Shown here in pieces: positions 40,662 to 49,931 of a stretch of DNA of 64,000 nucleotides (the first letter of the stretch is position 1; each line of letters opens with the position of its first letter). Below the pieces are notes generated by a model. It saw only the letters and a program-made list of their open reading frames with translations. It did not search any database and was not told the origin of the DNA. The stretch is taken from assembly GCF_000021965.1 (NCBI RefSeq), contig NC_011832.1, positions 2,025,242 through 2,089,241 of the forward strand, in the 5' to 3' direction. Source of the DNA: Methanosphaerula palustris E1-9c (lineage in GTDB: Archaea; Halobacteriota; Methanomicrobia; Methanomicrobiales; Methanospirillaceae). The translations under genes were made by a program, and so were the position numbers.

Positions 40662-40708
40662 GGATCAGGTCCCTTGCTCATTATTGCATCGCAGATATGA
40701 AAAAAGGT

Positions 40709-41281
40709 TCAGATACTTCCATCGCTCTTGCTTCCGCATCGACCCCCGATCAGCGCGGCTGCCCGCCTGGCTGCCCCTGCGGCCACCGCGGCGAAGAGGT
40801 CTCCGCCGGCAGCGTCGATCCCGACGACCAGCGGGAGGTGATCGAGTTCGATCGCCCAGACCGCCTCGGCCATCCCAAGATCTGGATAGAAGACCCCTGT
40901 GAGGTGCATATGAGTGGCGGCAAGGGCGGCACAGCCCCCGGTGAAGGCGAGGTATACTCCCCGGCCCCGCAACTGTTCGACCACCTGCGACCCCATACCT
41001 CCCTTCCCGATCAGGACCCGGACCCCTTTATCGAGGAGAAAACCGGAGAGGTCGTTCATCCGTGCCGAGGTGGTCGGCCCTGCGGCGATCACCCGGTCAT
41101 GACTGATCACTGGTCCGCAGTGGTAGATCGCAGCCCCGACCGGGTCGAACGGGATCCCCTCATCCATCATCCGGAGGTGTGCCTCGTCGCGGGCTGTATA
41201 GACCATGCCCGAGAGCGTGACCCGGTCGCCGGCTACGAGGGAGAGGAACTCGTCCCCGAGCGGCGTTCTGAGATCGACCAT
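40709..41281 (-). CDS. fumB: Fumarase class I, beta subunit
   Basis: A 190-aa C-terminal-type fumarase subunit. AAGPTTSARMND is the family motif that contacts substrate, followed by LIGKGGMG and FTGGCAALAA. With the alpha subunit it hydrates fumarate to malate or the reverse. ATG 41281 shares a base with the fumA stop; the longer upstream frame lies within fumA. Followed after 47 nt by korD. Confidence 0.9.
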   Translation of the reverse strand: MVDLRTPLGDEFLSLVAGDRVTLSGMVYTARDEAHLRMMDEGIPFDPVGAAIYHCGPVISHDRVIAAGPTTSARMNDLSGFLLDKGVRVLIGKGGMGSQVVEQLRGRGVYLAFTGGCAALAATHMHLTGVFYPDLGMAEAVWAIELDHLPLVVGIDAAGGDLFAAVAAGAARRAAALIGGRCGSKSDGSI

Positions 41282-42129
41282 CAGTCGACCTCCACCACGA
41301 TGGTCGCCCGCCGGTTCGCCCAGCACTGGACGTTCACCGCCACCGGCAGCGAGGCCGTGTGGCAGGCACCCTTCTTCATTTTTACAGCAAGGACGGATGT
41401 TTTCCCCCCGAGCCCCATCGGCCCGATACCAAGCGTGTTCAGTGTATCGCAAAGTCCCTGCTCAAACAGGTCCATTCGGTCGATCGGCTGCAGCAACGCC
41501 TCCTTCGCGAGGGCGGCAACCTCATCAAAGGTCCCGCCGATCCCGATGCCGATCACCAGCGGCGGGCAGGGGCGGCTCCCGGCCTCCAGCACCGTCTTCA
41601 CGACGAACTCCTCGATCCGGTCCTTCTGCGAGGGGAGGAGCATCGCGATCTGCGAGGTATTCTCTGCGCCGGCCCCCTTCGGAAGGACGGTGATCGAGAG
41701 GGTAGCCCCTGGTCTGACATGGATCGCCGGCATCCCCTCACCAGTGTTATCCCCGGAGTTCACCCGGGTGATTGGGTCGACCACATTCGGTCGGAGGGGA
41801 ACCTCAGCAGTTGCCCTCCGGACTCCTGCCCGAACGGCATCATAGAGTTCCTCGGTCAGCGGGACGGTCGGGGGGATCGTCATATAGACCACCAGCACCC
41901 CGGTGTCCTGGCAGAGCGGCACCTGATACTTCTCCGCACAGGCGAGGTTATCAAGGATGTTCTCCAGTTCACCCAGCGCTACAGGGTCGAGTTCATTTTT
42001 TTTACGGGCCTTTTTAAGCACATGCTTCACATCCTCCGGCAGGTAAATCACGGCCTTCCGGCAGGCACTCACGGTCGCCTCGGTGACCTTGGTATACAGG
42101 GCCTGAGAGGCTGCTTTTGTACGCTGCAT
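41281..42129 (-). CDS. fumA: Fumarase class I, alpha subunit
   Basis: A 282-aa [4Fe-4S] hydro-lyase alpha subunit: LCQDTG with the first cluster Cys (family motif), VGIGIGGTFDEVA and GLGGKTSVLAVKM, and further Cys in CPPLV and CHTASLPV. Oxygen-sensitive fumarase typical of methanogens. First gene of a ten-gene minus-strand run to the DUF362 protein; a TATA box lies at 42154-42161. Confidence 0.92.
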   Translation of the reverse strand: MQRTKAASQALYTKVTEATVSACRKAVIYLPEDVKHVLKKARKKNELDPVALGELENILDNLACAEKYQVPLCQDTGVLVVYMTIPPTVPLTEELYDAVRAGVRRATAEVPLRPNVVDPITRVNSGDNTGEGMPAIHVRPGATLSITVLPKGAGAENTSQIAMLLPSQKDRIEEFVVKTVLEAGSRPCPPLVIGIGIGGTFDEVAALAKEALLQPIDRMDLFEQGLCDTLNTLGIGPMGLGGKTSVLAVKMKKGACHTASLPVAVNVQCWANRRATIVVEVD

Positions 42130-42153
42130 CTGGTACTGAAATAGGAGGCGATC

Positions 42154-42161
42154 GTTAATAA
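42154..42161 (-). promoter_or_regulatory. TATA box of the fum-kor-suc-dacZ operon
   Basis: TTATTAAC on the minus strand, about 29 nt before ATG 42129, so the transcript probably has almost no leader. Confidence 0.45.
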
Positions 42162-42229
42162 GGCACCGGGAAACAATGCCGACATGTACTTATCTGGGAC
42201 TGGCAGAGTAGTACCCCAGGGAATAGATT

Positions 42230-42577
42230 ATGCCACGGGAAATGAACAGTCGGGACTGGGAGATCTTAAAAGTGCTGGCACCAGAGTACGAATCACCAAC
42301 CTGTGCCGGCTCTGGTCATGCCTTCCAGTCGATCCTGCCCCCGCTTTCGAACCACTTCGCAGCCGATGAACGAGACTTCGAAGAGCGGCTCAGACGATTG
42401 AACACCGAGGACCTGCAATACCTCGTCGACCATATCCTCGACGGATCTGAAAGCCTCGGGTGCGTCCAGGATGAGGACATCGAGACCCTGATCACCCTGG
42501 TAGGCGAGCGGATCTCCCACGAGGCCGCTCAGAGCGTCTTCTCCTATTACTCCTCTTCCGGGGCCTGCGAACGGTAG
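42230..42577 (+). CDS. Hypothetical small protein
   Basis: A 115-aa acidic, mainly helical protein with no family I recognise. It has a DWEILK segment, then NHFAADERDFEERLRRLNTEDLQYLVDHILDG, and an ITLVGERIS helix. Its last 31 nt overlap the end of the cation diffusion facilitator gene on the other strand, so the two are convergent. ATG 42230 is chosen for length; the ribosome-binding site is weak. Codon use resembles its neighbours, which supports a real gene. Confidence 0.6.
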   Translation: MPREMNSRDWEILKVLAPEYESPTCAGSGHAFQSILPPLSNHFAADERDFEERLRRLNTEDLQYLVDHILDGSESLGCVQDEDIETLITLVGERISHEAAQSVFSYYSSSGACER

Positions 42578-43533
42578 TCTGTCGTCCGATCATTGCAGAG
42601 GGAGTCACAGTTTCTGCACTCGCCGTCGCAGGGCTCGACATGGATCGTCACCGTCGACCGGGGCAGGGCGTTACGGAGATCCTTCTCCAGGTGATCGGCC
42701 AGGGCATGCCCTTTCTCGACGGTCTGATTCTTCGAGACACTGAGATGGAGCTCGATGAACCGGTCCGGGCCTGACCTCCTGGTTCGCAGGGCATGGAAAT
42801 CTGCGTACTGGGTGCAGTGGCCGGCGATGATCCCCCGGATCTGCTCCTCTTCTCCATCGGAGAGCCGGTGATCGACGAGGTCGGAGAGCGACCGGGTGGT
42901 CAGGTCATAGGCGGCTTTTATGATGAAGCAGGCCACCACGATCGCGACCACCGAATCGAGGATCAGGATCCCGGTCAGTTTGATCAGGATCAGCCCGACA
43001 AAGACACCGAGCGATGTGTAGACGTCGGTCCGCAGGTGCATCGCATCGCTGGCCAGAGCGATGGACTCAGTCCTCTTCGCCACCTTCATCAGCCGGTTCG
43101 AGACATACAGGTTAGCGATCCCGGAGATCAACATCACCAGCATGCCGGCGCCAATCCCCTCGACCAGCAGCGTCTCCCCGCCACCCATCAGTTTGATGAC
43201 GGCCTCGCGGATGATCATCGCGGCTGCGACGAAGATCAGGATCGCCTCGATGAACCCGGAGAGATCCTCGATCTTACCATGGCCGAACTGGTGGAGACTG
43301 TCAGGGGGTTCGCTCGATTTTCTGACCGCAAAGAAGGCGATCACCGCGGCCACCAGATCGATCCCCGAGTGGATCGCTTCTGATATGATACTGACCGAAC
43401 CGATGGCAGTGCCGACGACGATCTTCATCAACACCAGAAAGGAGTTCGAGATGACTGAGAGCCATGCAATCCTCTGTTTCTCTCTGTCAGAGGATATCCG
43501 CTCCGGGGAGAGACCCTCTGTAACGATCGCCAT
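42547..43533 (-). CDS. Cation diffusion facilitator (CDF) metal/proton antiporter
   Basis: A 328-aa CDF protein: six membrane helices (~22-205), metal-site motifs SEAIHSGIDLVAA in helix 2 and DAMHLRTDVYTS in helix 5, and a cytoplasmic C-terminal ferredoxin-like domain (~215-300) ending in a Cys-rich tail (CDGECRNCDSLC) that is unusual and may bind metal. It exports Zn2+, Fe2+ or Mn2+ in exchange for protons. It lies 45 nt beyond the Ppx stop on the same strand, so it may be the last gene of the polyphosphate operon, whose product chelates metals. Confidence 0.88.
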   Translation of the reverse strand: MAIVTEGLSPERISSDREKQRIAWLSVISNSFLVLMKIVVGTAIGSVSIISEAIHSGIDLVAAVIAFFAVRKSSEPPDSLHQFGHGKIEDLSGFIEAILIFVAAAMIIREAVIKLMGGGETLLVEGIGAGMLVMLISGIANLYVSNRLMKVAKRTESIALASDAMHLRTDVYTSLGVFVGLILIKLTGILILDSVVAIVVACFIIKAAYDLTTRSLSDLVDHRLSDGEEEQIRGIIAGHCTQYADFHALRTRRSGPDRFIELHLSVSKNQTVEKGHALADHLEKDLRNALPRSTVTIHVEPCDGECRNCDSLCNDRTTDYRSQAPEEE

Positions 43534-43578
43534 AACTATAGAAGAATGGGTTCCGGGAAGAAAGGTCTTGTGGAGGCT

Positions 43579-45150
43579 TCAGTTATGGAAACCATCCATC
43601 TCCCTGACCACCTCGATCCGCAGCCGTTCTCCAAGCACCTTCTGAACCGTCCGCTTCTCGCGCTCCACCCCCCAGATTTCGAGATGACAGTCACCCTTGC
43701 AGGTGATCCGGAGAGTCAACCTCTTTTCGCCGGTCCTCAGAAACCTGACAGTCCTGACCAGTCCGATATGGGTTCGGTCCAGGCTCTCGGCCAGCCGAAG
43801 GAGAGCACCGAGCACCTGCACCGTCCGGAGATACTGTGGTTCGAGCCCTGAAGAAACCCGTCCCCTGGTGACCAGCACCTTCTTACGGTGAAGGCCGGCG
43901 ATGGAGGCGATGATCAGAATCTCCTGCTGATCGAAGCCGAGCAGATCAGCATTGGCGATCAGATACTGGGAATGTGCCTGGTGATTCGTGAACGACACGA
44001 ACGAACCGATGTCATGCAGATAAGCAGCATACCCAAGCAGTTCCTCCTCAAAGGATCCGAAGGAGTGCACCCCTACCTTCCGAGACGAAAGGAAGAGAGC
44101 GGAAGCGAGATCCCGGATATGGATGGCATGGACCTGGTTGATCCTGCAGGCATCACCTAAGGAGATGATGCTCTGCTGCCGCACCGAGTGATCGCCCGGG
44201 GTCTGCCGCTTTTCCATATAATCGACCAGCAGCCCGTCTCGCAGTCCCCGGCTCGTGATGATGATCTCCGGAAGTTCAAGCACCTGCATCAGGGTCTCAA
44301 TGATCGCAGCTCCGGGAACGATGATATCGGACCGTTCAGGGTTGATCCCGGGGATCTTTCGCCGTTCCTCGACAGAGAGACCGCAGAGCCGGGTGGCCAC
44401 CTTTACAAGATCCGGGCATAGAAGCACCTGGGATGCGTTCTGCTCCTGCGGATGGAACATCCGGGCGGCGATCTCGGCCAGGTTCTGAAGAGTGCCGGAA
44501 CTTCCAAAGGTCCGGTTGATCGGGTAATCCTTCAACTCCAGGACCACCCGCCCCCCTTCTTCGAGGATATGCTCCCGGATCTTTCCATACTCCTTCTGCG
44601 TAATTATTCCGTGTTTATCCTTTGGGGGAAAGAGGGAGGAGAGACGGATCGAGCCGAGGTTGAGGGAGTACAGGGCCTTATATCCGGATCCGGTCCCGAC
44701 CGAGAGTTCGGTCGAACCGCCCCCGATATCGATGAAGAGTGCCGTCTGATCACCAAGATCAATCCCGGATCGTATCCCCAGGTAGATCAGACGGGCCTCC
44801 TCGCGCCCGGCAATCACCCTGACGGGAAGATCGGCCTCAGTGGCGAGCCGGTTCAGAAAGACCTGCTGATTACGTGCCTCCCGGGTGGCCGAGGTGGCGA
44901 CCGCCTCGAACTCGGTCGCCCGAAACGAACGGGCGAGATCGACGAAGGTGCGGCAGACCAGCACCGCACGGTCCATAGCGGCCTCGCTGAGTTGATCGCC
45001 GGGGAACTCCCCCTCCCCGAGCCTGACCACCTCCTTCTGTTCACTCAACACCGAATACCCGCCGCCGGCACCCAGCCGGACCACCAGCAGACGGATCGAG
45101 TTGGTCCCGATATCGATGAACGCGACGACCTGTTCTGAATCGTGGATCAT
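43579..45150 (-). CDS. ppx: Exopolyphosphatase / Ppx-GppA phosphatase
   Basis: A 523-aa Ppx/GppA protein. The ASKHA fold is seen in IDIGTNSIRLLVV and IDIGGGSTELS, with an HD-like C-terminal domain (~320-523; YLHDIGSF). It removes phosphate from the end of polyphosphate or pppGpp. ATG 45150 shares its first base with the stop of the HD gene; upstream codons would run into that gene. Part of a five-gene polyphosphate operon. Confidence 0.9.
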   Translation of the reverse strand: MIHDSEQVVAFIDIGTNSIRLLVVRLGAGGGYSVLSEQKEVVRLGEGEFPGDQLSEAAMDRAVLVCRTFVDLARSFRATEFEAVATSATREARNQQVFLNRLATEADLPVRVIAGREEARLIYLGIRSGIDLGDQTALFIDIGGGSTELSVGTGSGYKALYSLNLGSIRLSSLFPPKDKHGIITQKEYGKIREHILEEGGRVVLELKDYPINRTFGSSGTLQNLAEIAARMFHPQEQNASQVLLCPDLVKVATRLCGLSVEERRKIPGINPERSDIIVPGAAIIETLMQVLELPEIIITSRGLRDGLLVDYMEKRQTPGDHSVRQQSIISLGDACRINQVHAIHIRDLASALFLSSRKVGVHSFGSFEEELLGYAAYLHDIGSFVSFTNHQAHSQYLIANADLLGFDQQEILIIASIAGLHRKKVLVTRGRVSSGLEPQYLRTVQVLGALLRLAESLDRTHIGLVRTVRFLRTGEKRLTLRITCKGDCHLEIWGVEREKRTVQKVLGERLRIEVVREMDGFHN

Positions 45151-45746
45151 CACCGCACCTTCCAGGTGACGCTGCACGTCTTTTCGGTGACCCGGGTCAG
45201 CAGGTCGAGTTTATGCATCCGGGAGGCCATCACCCGTTGATCGGGCACCGGGCCGGAGCACTGGATCACGATCTGGTCCCGCTCGATTCTGCATCGGACT
45301 TCTCTGACCAGCGATGCATGGGCGGTGTCCAGTTCATCGGCGACCCTGATCAGGGCGGCAAGCCAGCACACCTTCTTCTGATCCCCCCCGGAGAGTCCCC
45401 CATAGAGCGGGTGCTTCTCCGGGTCGGGCAGGGCACGCCGGTGGTATCGGGCGATCAGCGCGACCAGCAGGCGCTGGTTCTCATCGAACGAGAGCGTCCG
45501 GTCACGGAGGATCAGATCACAGCTCAGTTTATGATGCCCCTTCCTCCCTGCAGACCAGCCGATGTCATGGAGGATGCAGGCAGCCCAGAGCAGGTCCCAT
45601 TCTGGCTCTGCATAGTGATGCAGCATCTGTAGTTCGTCGAAGAGGGAGGTGGCGACCGCTGCCACCTGGATGTCATGGGCACTACCCCGGTGATGGGATG
45701 CAGCAAAGGAGAGGATGCCGGCAGAAGAACCGGGCTGTTCACTCAT
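45150..45746 (-). CDS. HD-domain protein of the Ppx C-terminal type
   Basis: A 198-aa HD phosphohydrolase-like protein: AACILHDIGWSAGRKGHHKLS carries the HD metal ligands, and LAALIRVADELDTAH is a further Asp-containing helix. It resembles the C-terminal domain of exopolyphosphatases but stands alone. It is probably a regulator or accessory of polyphosphate or nucleotide hydrolysis. It overlaps the CHAD gene by 4 nt and ppx by 1 nt. Confidence 0.82.
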   Translation of the reverse strand: MSEQPGSSAGILSFAASHHRGSAHDIQVAAVATSLFDELQMLHHYAEPEWDLLWAACILHDIGWSAGRKGHHKLSCDLILRDRTLSFDENQRLLVALIARYHRRALPDPEKHPLYGGLSGGDQKKVCWLAALIRVADELDTAHASLVREVRCRIERDQIVIQCSGPVPDQRVMASRMHKLDLLTRVTEKTCSVTWKVR

Positions 45747-47788
45747 GAGTCTGGCTCCTCATGAGAGCGATTCCCAGGGTCTGCAGGGATTACCGTATCC
45801 AGAGCTGGCTGAACAAGGAGGTGCTGGTTGGGCGCTGATCCCGGCAGACCACGTTCAATGCTGGCCCTGATTACAGGCTCGCGGTCATAAGCGATCTGGA
45901 AGTGGCAGAGGTCGTAGGGTTCGAGTTGCAGGAGGGCATAACTGGCCCGATTGTCATTTCCGGTCGGTGTCCCGACACTCCCGGGATTGATAAATCGGAC
46001 CCCATCGACGATCGTCGAGAACTGCTGGTGGGAGTGGCCGACGATCACGATATCCGCCCCGGCTGCCCGGCCGAGCTCACTGAATCGGACAGCAGACGTC
46101 GATACAGTCAGCAGTTCCCTGGGGTCGAGCGGGGAGGCATGGGTCACGAGCAGACGAGTGGACCTGACCATGAACCGCAGTTCTTCAGGGAGATCGGCGA
46201 GATAGGTCCGGTTCTCCGCAGAGAGTGCCTCCCAGGTCCAGATGGCCAGATTCCGGCCCTTTCCCTTCGGGTGCTTACCAGTCTGGACCGAGAGCACCTT
46301 CCGCTCGGCATTTCCCTTGATATCGATCGATTCGGCCCTTCGGAGCCTGCTGACCACCTCGTCAGGGAATGGACCGCCACCGACCATATCGCCGGCATTG
46401 ATCACCACCGAAGCCCCCCGCTGGACTGCATCGGAGAGGACCACCTCCAGCGCCGGAAGGTTGGCATGGACATCAGCGATCAACGCGATCCTGACCGGCC
46501 CCTTCCGCTCTGCTGCACGGGCCAGGGGAGCGGGCGGGGACTGGACACTCTCAAGCGCAGTACCCAGGGTATCCCGGAGTTTATCCCAGAAGAGTTCCTT
46601 CTTCAGTTCGTCCCAGTAGGTCACGAAATCGGTGTACACCAGATTCCGTCTCCCCTGTCGCTCCTCACGGAGACGGGTGATGCCAGGCTCGATGAGCGAG
46701 AAGAACTCCGCATGTCCGAAGTAAGTCTCGGTCCGCTGCCTCTCCTCGACGAGGAAGCGTGGTAAGGATTCGATCCAGACATCGCAGTCATGCATGTCGC
46801 CGAGCAGTTCCTGTAACTGCTTGACTGCTTTCAACTCCCCTTTCAGGCCTCCGGGATAGAGCAGGGCGAAGGTCTCCATCGTGTACCGCAGGTGTTTGGC
46901 AGCCTTTCGCATCTCATGATGTTCGGTGATAAGATCTGGACGAGGCACGGAGGATTCATGATCGAAGATCTCCAGGACCCGAAGCTGGATCGCGTTGTAT
47001 GCCCGTTGATAGACATCGGCGGTGTGGATATCCACCTGATCCCGCTTTCCGGTGACGGCGATCATCCTGACCCGCCGCTGCATCTCCCTCACCACCCCGC
47101 GCTCTTCAAGCAGGTCGAGCGCCTCGATCACCTGCGGCTGCAGGGCCTCCCGCCGCTGCTGAAGACGAAGCAACAGGCACTCGATCCCCTGTTGACCAGC
47201 AGAAAATGATCGTTCCTCCTCTGGTGGAGGGAGGGGAGGGGCTTTCTCCACAGCAGGCTCCCCGGTGACGGTGATCGCTGTCGAAACCCGACGGAGCATC
47301 TGCCAGAGAGCACCGAGCAGCCCGGGTTGAGGAAGTGGAACCGACGGAGGAAGGGCTATCGGTTCGGGTTCTTCCGGCTTATCCGGCGGCCGCTGTTGAT
47401 TGAGGGGTCGGATCATGCTGGCTGATGAACCGGAAGCCGACCCACGGATCCCCTGCAGGTACTGATCGAGGAACGCGATCTGGACGTCGGCATCCCGTGC
47501 CTCACCGAGTGCCTGGGTGATCGCCTTGATGGACGAGAGCCACCGACGGTATTCGGTCTTTGTATAACAGTCCACAAAGAGGGGGAGGGCCGCTCGAAGA
47601 CGACGAGTGGCCACCCGCATTCGGTGGATGTACTCGATATCCACACCCGCTCTGACCCCACCGGCCTCTGCGGCGAAGGCCACGATCAGGTCGGCCAGGT
47701 AGGTGGCCCCAAAGACACAGTACCCTGCGTCTGCTCTGGGGATCTCGACATGCCGGCTCCTCCGGGGCTGGCGGCGTTTAGGTGGCAT
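45743..47788 (-). CDS. CHAD domain fused to a calcineurin-like phosphoesterase
   Basis: A 681-aa fusion. Residues ~20-415 form a CHAD domain (VDIEYIHRMRVATRRLRAAL, GEARDADVQ, HEMRKAAKHLRY), a helical polyphosphate-binding module, with a variable Pro-rich insert (~125-185). Residues ~426-640 are a YfcE/MJ0936-type metallophosphoesterase: LIADVHANLPALE, NAGDMVGGGP, GNAER, THASP and GHSHQQF supply the metal ligands. It may bind polyphosphate and cleave a phosphodiester or monoester near it. Overlaps ppk (11 nt) and the HD gene (4 nt). Confidence 0.88.
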   Translation of the reverse strand: MPPKRRQPRRSRHVEIPRADAGYCVFGATYLADLIVAFAAEAGGVRAGVDIEYIHRMRVATRRLRAALPLFVDCYTKTEYRRWLSSIKAITQALGEARDADVQIAFLDQYLQGIRGSASGSSASMIRPLNQQRPPDKPEEPEPIALPPSVPLPQPGLLGALWQMLRRVSTAITVTGEPAVEKAPPLPPPEEERSFSAGQQGIECLLLRLQQRREALQPQVIEALDLLEERGVVREMQRRVRMIAVTGKRDQVDIHTADVYQRAYNAIQLRVLEIFDHESSVPRPDLITEHHEMRKAAKHLRYTMETFALLYPGGLKGELKAVKQLQELLGDMHDCDVWIESLPRFLVEERQRTETYFGHAEFFSLIEPGITRLREERQGRRNLVYTDFVTYWDELKKELFWDKLRDTLGTALESVQSPPAPLARAAERKGPVRIALIADVHANLPALEVVLSDAVQRGASVVINAGDMVGGGPFPDEVVSRLRRAESIDIKGNAERKVLSVQTGKHPKGKGRNLAIWTWEALSAENRTYLADLPEELRFMVRSTRLLVTHASPLDPRELLTVSTSAVRFSELGRAAGADIVIVGHSHQQFSTIVDGVRFINPGSVGTPTGNDNRASYALLQLEPYDLCHFQIAYDREPVIRASIERGLPGSAPNQHLLVQPALDTVIPADPGNRSHEEPDS

Positions 47789-49931
47789 GGTGCCAGGCCC
47801 CCCGGTGTGCGATCAGCCACTCCTGTGAATCGATCCGTTCATCTCCGGGTTTCGGAACGACCCGCCGGTACCTGCCATCGGGCTGCAATTCCCTGGCCTT
47901 GACATTGTCCTTCAGGTGGATCGGCAGGATCAGATCGATGATCACCCGTTTTATTTCAGGATCCTCAACCGGGAAAAGCGTCTCCACACGCCGGTTCAGG
48001 TTCCTCGGCATCATATCTGCCGACCCCAGGTAGACCTCGGGATCATCACCGTTTTTAAAGTAGTAAATGCGGGCGTGCTCAAGAAACCGACTGATGATCG
48101 AGGTGACGCGGATCGTCTCGCTGACCCCAATAATCCCAGGACGGAGTGAGCAGAGTCCGCGGATATTCAGATCTATCGTCACACCGACCTGCGAGGCACG
48201 GTAGAGCGCCTGAACCACTTCCTCATCCAGCAGGCCATTCAGCTTGAACGCAATATAGCCGTCGCCATGTTGAAGGTGCCGCTCCCGTTCCCGTTCGATT
48301 CTGGCTATGATCTCCCGACGAAGCCCACACGGGGCGACCAGCAGTTTCTGGAAGTGATCCATGTCGGCGTACCCGGTCAACGCATTGAAGAGAGCAGCCA
48401 TATCGGCGGCGATGATCCGGTCGCAGGTGAAGTACCCGAGGTCCCCGTAGATCCTGGTCGTAACGGCGTTGTAGTTGCCGGAACTCAGATGACAGTAGGT
48501 GACGATACCATCCCGTTCACGCTTCACGATCATGCAGAGTTTTGAATGCACTTTCAACCCAACCAGCCCATAGACCACATGCACCCCCTCCTGTTCGAGC
48601 TTGCGAGCCCAAATTATATTGTTCTTCTCATCGAACTTGGCCTTCAGTTCGACCAGCACCGCCACCTGTTTCCCGTTCTGTCGTGCCTCAAGCAGGGCGT
48701 CGATAATAGGAGAGCCCTGATCGATCCGGTAGAGGGTCATCTTGATGGCGATCACATCCGGGGATCGGGCCGCCTGGAAGAGCAGATCGATCACCGGAGC
48801 GAAACTGTCGTAGGGGTGGTAGAGGAGCACGTTCTGATGCTGTAATGATGAGAGGAGGTCCTTATCTCCGGCAAGGGAGAGCGGGATCTCTGGCAGAAAC
48901 GGGCGGTCGTGCAGGTCAGGACGTGGCAGACCGGCCAGTTGCCAGAGGTCGACCAGTGCGAGCGGTCCGTCCCACCCATAGATGTGATGCGGAGTGAGAT
49001 TGAGCTGCTGGGCCAGCATCTCCCTGACACTGTCAGGCATCGACGAATCCACCTCGAGGATCACCGGCGAGCCGGCACGCCTGGTCTCGACACTCTCCTC
49101 GACAGCCGTCAGCAGGTCCGGGGCCTCGTCCATCACGATCTGCACCTCTGCATCGCGGGTCACCCGGAAGAGATATGACGCCGTCACCGTGTACCCAGGG
49201 AAGAGCAGGTCCAGATTGGCGGCGACCAGGTCCTCCAACATCACCAGGTCGGTGGTCTTATGGAGAGCGATCTGCTGCAGGGTGCGTCCCTGCTCGGGCA
49301 CCTCCACAAAGCGGTGGATGCCGGCACCCGGGATTTTGACCCGTGCACAGTGATGGAATCCAGCGCTGTCCCGCACCACCACGGCCAGGTTCAGACAGAT
49401 ATTGGAGATGAACGGGAACGGATGGCAGACGTCCACGGCGAGCGGGGTCAGCACCGGGGCGATCATCTCGCGGAAATATTTCCTGAGAACATCCTGATCT
49501 GCTTTGTTCATGTCAGCGACCCGATGTATCCGGATCCCGACCTGATGCAGGGCAGGGAGAAGTTCCTGCCAGCACCGGGAGTACGCCTCGAACAGGTGTT
49601 GAATCTCGACCCGGATCGCATCGATCTGCTCTCCAGGGCTCATCCGATCTGGCGGGGCGGCAAGTGCACCCCGATCGAGCTGACGCTCCAGACCGGAGAC
49701 CCTGACCATGCAGAACTCGTCAAGGTTGGATCCACAGATCGCCAGGAACTTCACCCGTTCGAGCAGCGGCTGGGAAGGATCTTCTGCCTCTTCGAGGATC
49801 CGCCAGTTCAGGGCGAGCCAGCTCATCTCCCGGTTGATGTACAGGGAGGGGTCGTCGAGTTCGGGGGGGTGATTGATCTCCGGGACAGCATCATTCTTAA
49901 CAGATGCATGTTCCCCATCACCATCCATCAT
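47778..49931 (-). CDS. ppk1: Polyphosphate kinase (Ppk1 family), copy A
   Basis: A 717-aa Ppk1-type kinase that polymerises the gamma phosphate of ATP into polyphosphate, reversibly. Domains N, H, C1 and C2 are all present: LYINREMSWLALNWR at the start, the autophosphorylated-type His462 in VHSKLC, and His619 in LEHARIYYF, with GSADMMPRNL after it. It overlaps copy B by 4 nt and the CHAD gene by 11 nt. The two kinases are clearly paralogous but well diverged. Confidence 0.93.
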   Translation of the reverse strand: MMDGDGEHASVKNDAVPEINHPPELDDPSLYINREMSWLALNWRILEEAEDPSQPLLERVKFLAICGSNLDEFCMVRVSGLERQLDRGALAAPPDRMSPGEQIDAIRVEIQHLFEAYSRCWQELLPALHQVGIRIHRVADMNKADQDVLRKYFREMIAPVLTPLAVDVCHPFPFISNICLNLAVVVRDSAGFHHCARVKIPGAGIHRFVEVPEQGRTLQQIALHKTTDLVMLEDLVAANLDLLFPGYTVTASYLFRVTRDAEVQIVMDEAPDLLTAVEESVETRRAGSPVILEVDSSMPDSVREMLAQQLNLTPHHIYGWDGPLALVDLWQLAGLPRPDLHDRPFLPEIPLSLAGDKDLLSSLQHQNVLLYHPYDSFAPVIDLLFQAARSPDVIAIKMTLYRIDQGSPIIDALLEARQNGKQVAVLVELKAKFDEKNNIIWARKLEQEGVHVVYGLVGLKVHSKLCMIVKRERDGIVTYCHLSSGNYNAVTTRIYGDLGYFTCDRIIAADMAALFNALTGYADMDHFQKLLVAPCGLRREIIARIERERERHLQHGDGYIAFKLNGLLDEEVVQALYRASQVGVTIDLNIRGLCSLRPGIIGVSETIRVTSIISRFLEHARIYYFKNGDDPEVYLGSADMMPRNLNRRVETLFPVEDPEIKRVIIDLILPIHLKDNVKARELQPDGRYRRVVPKPGDERIDSQEWLIAHRGAWHHAT

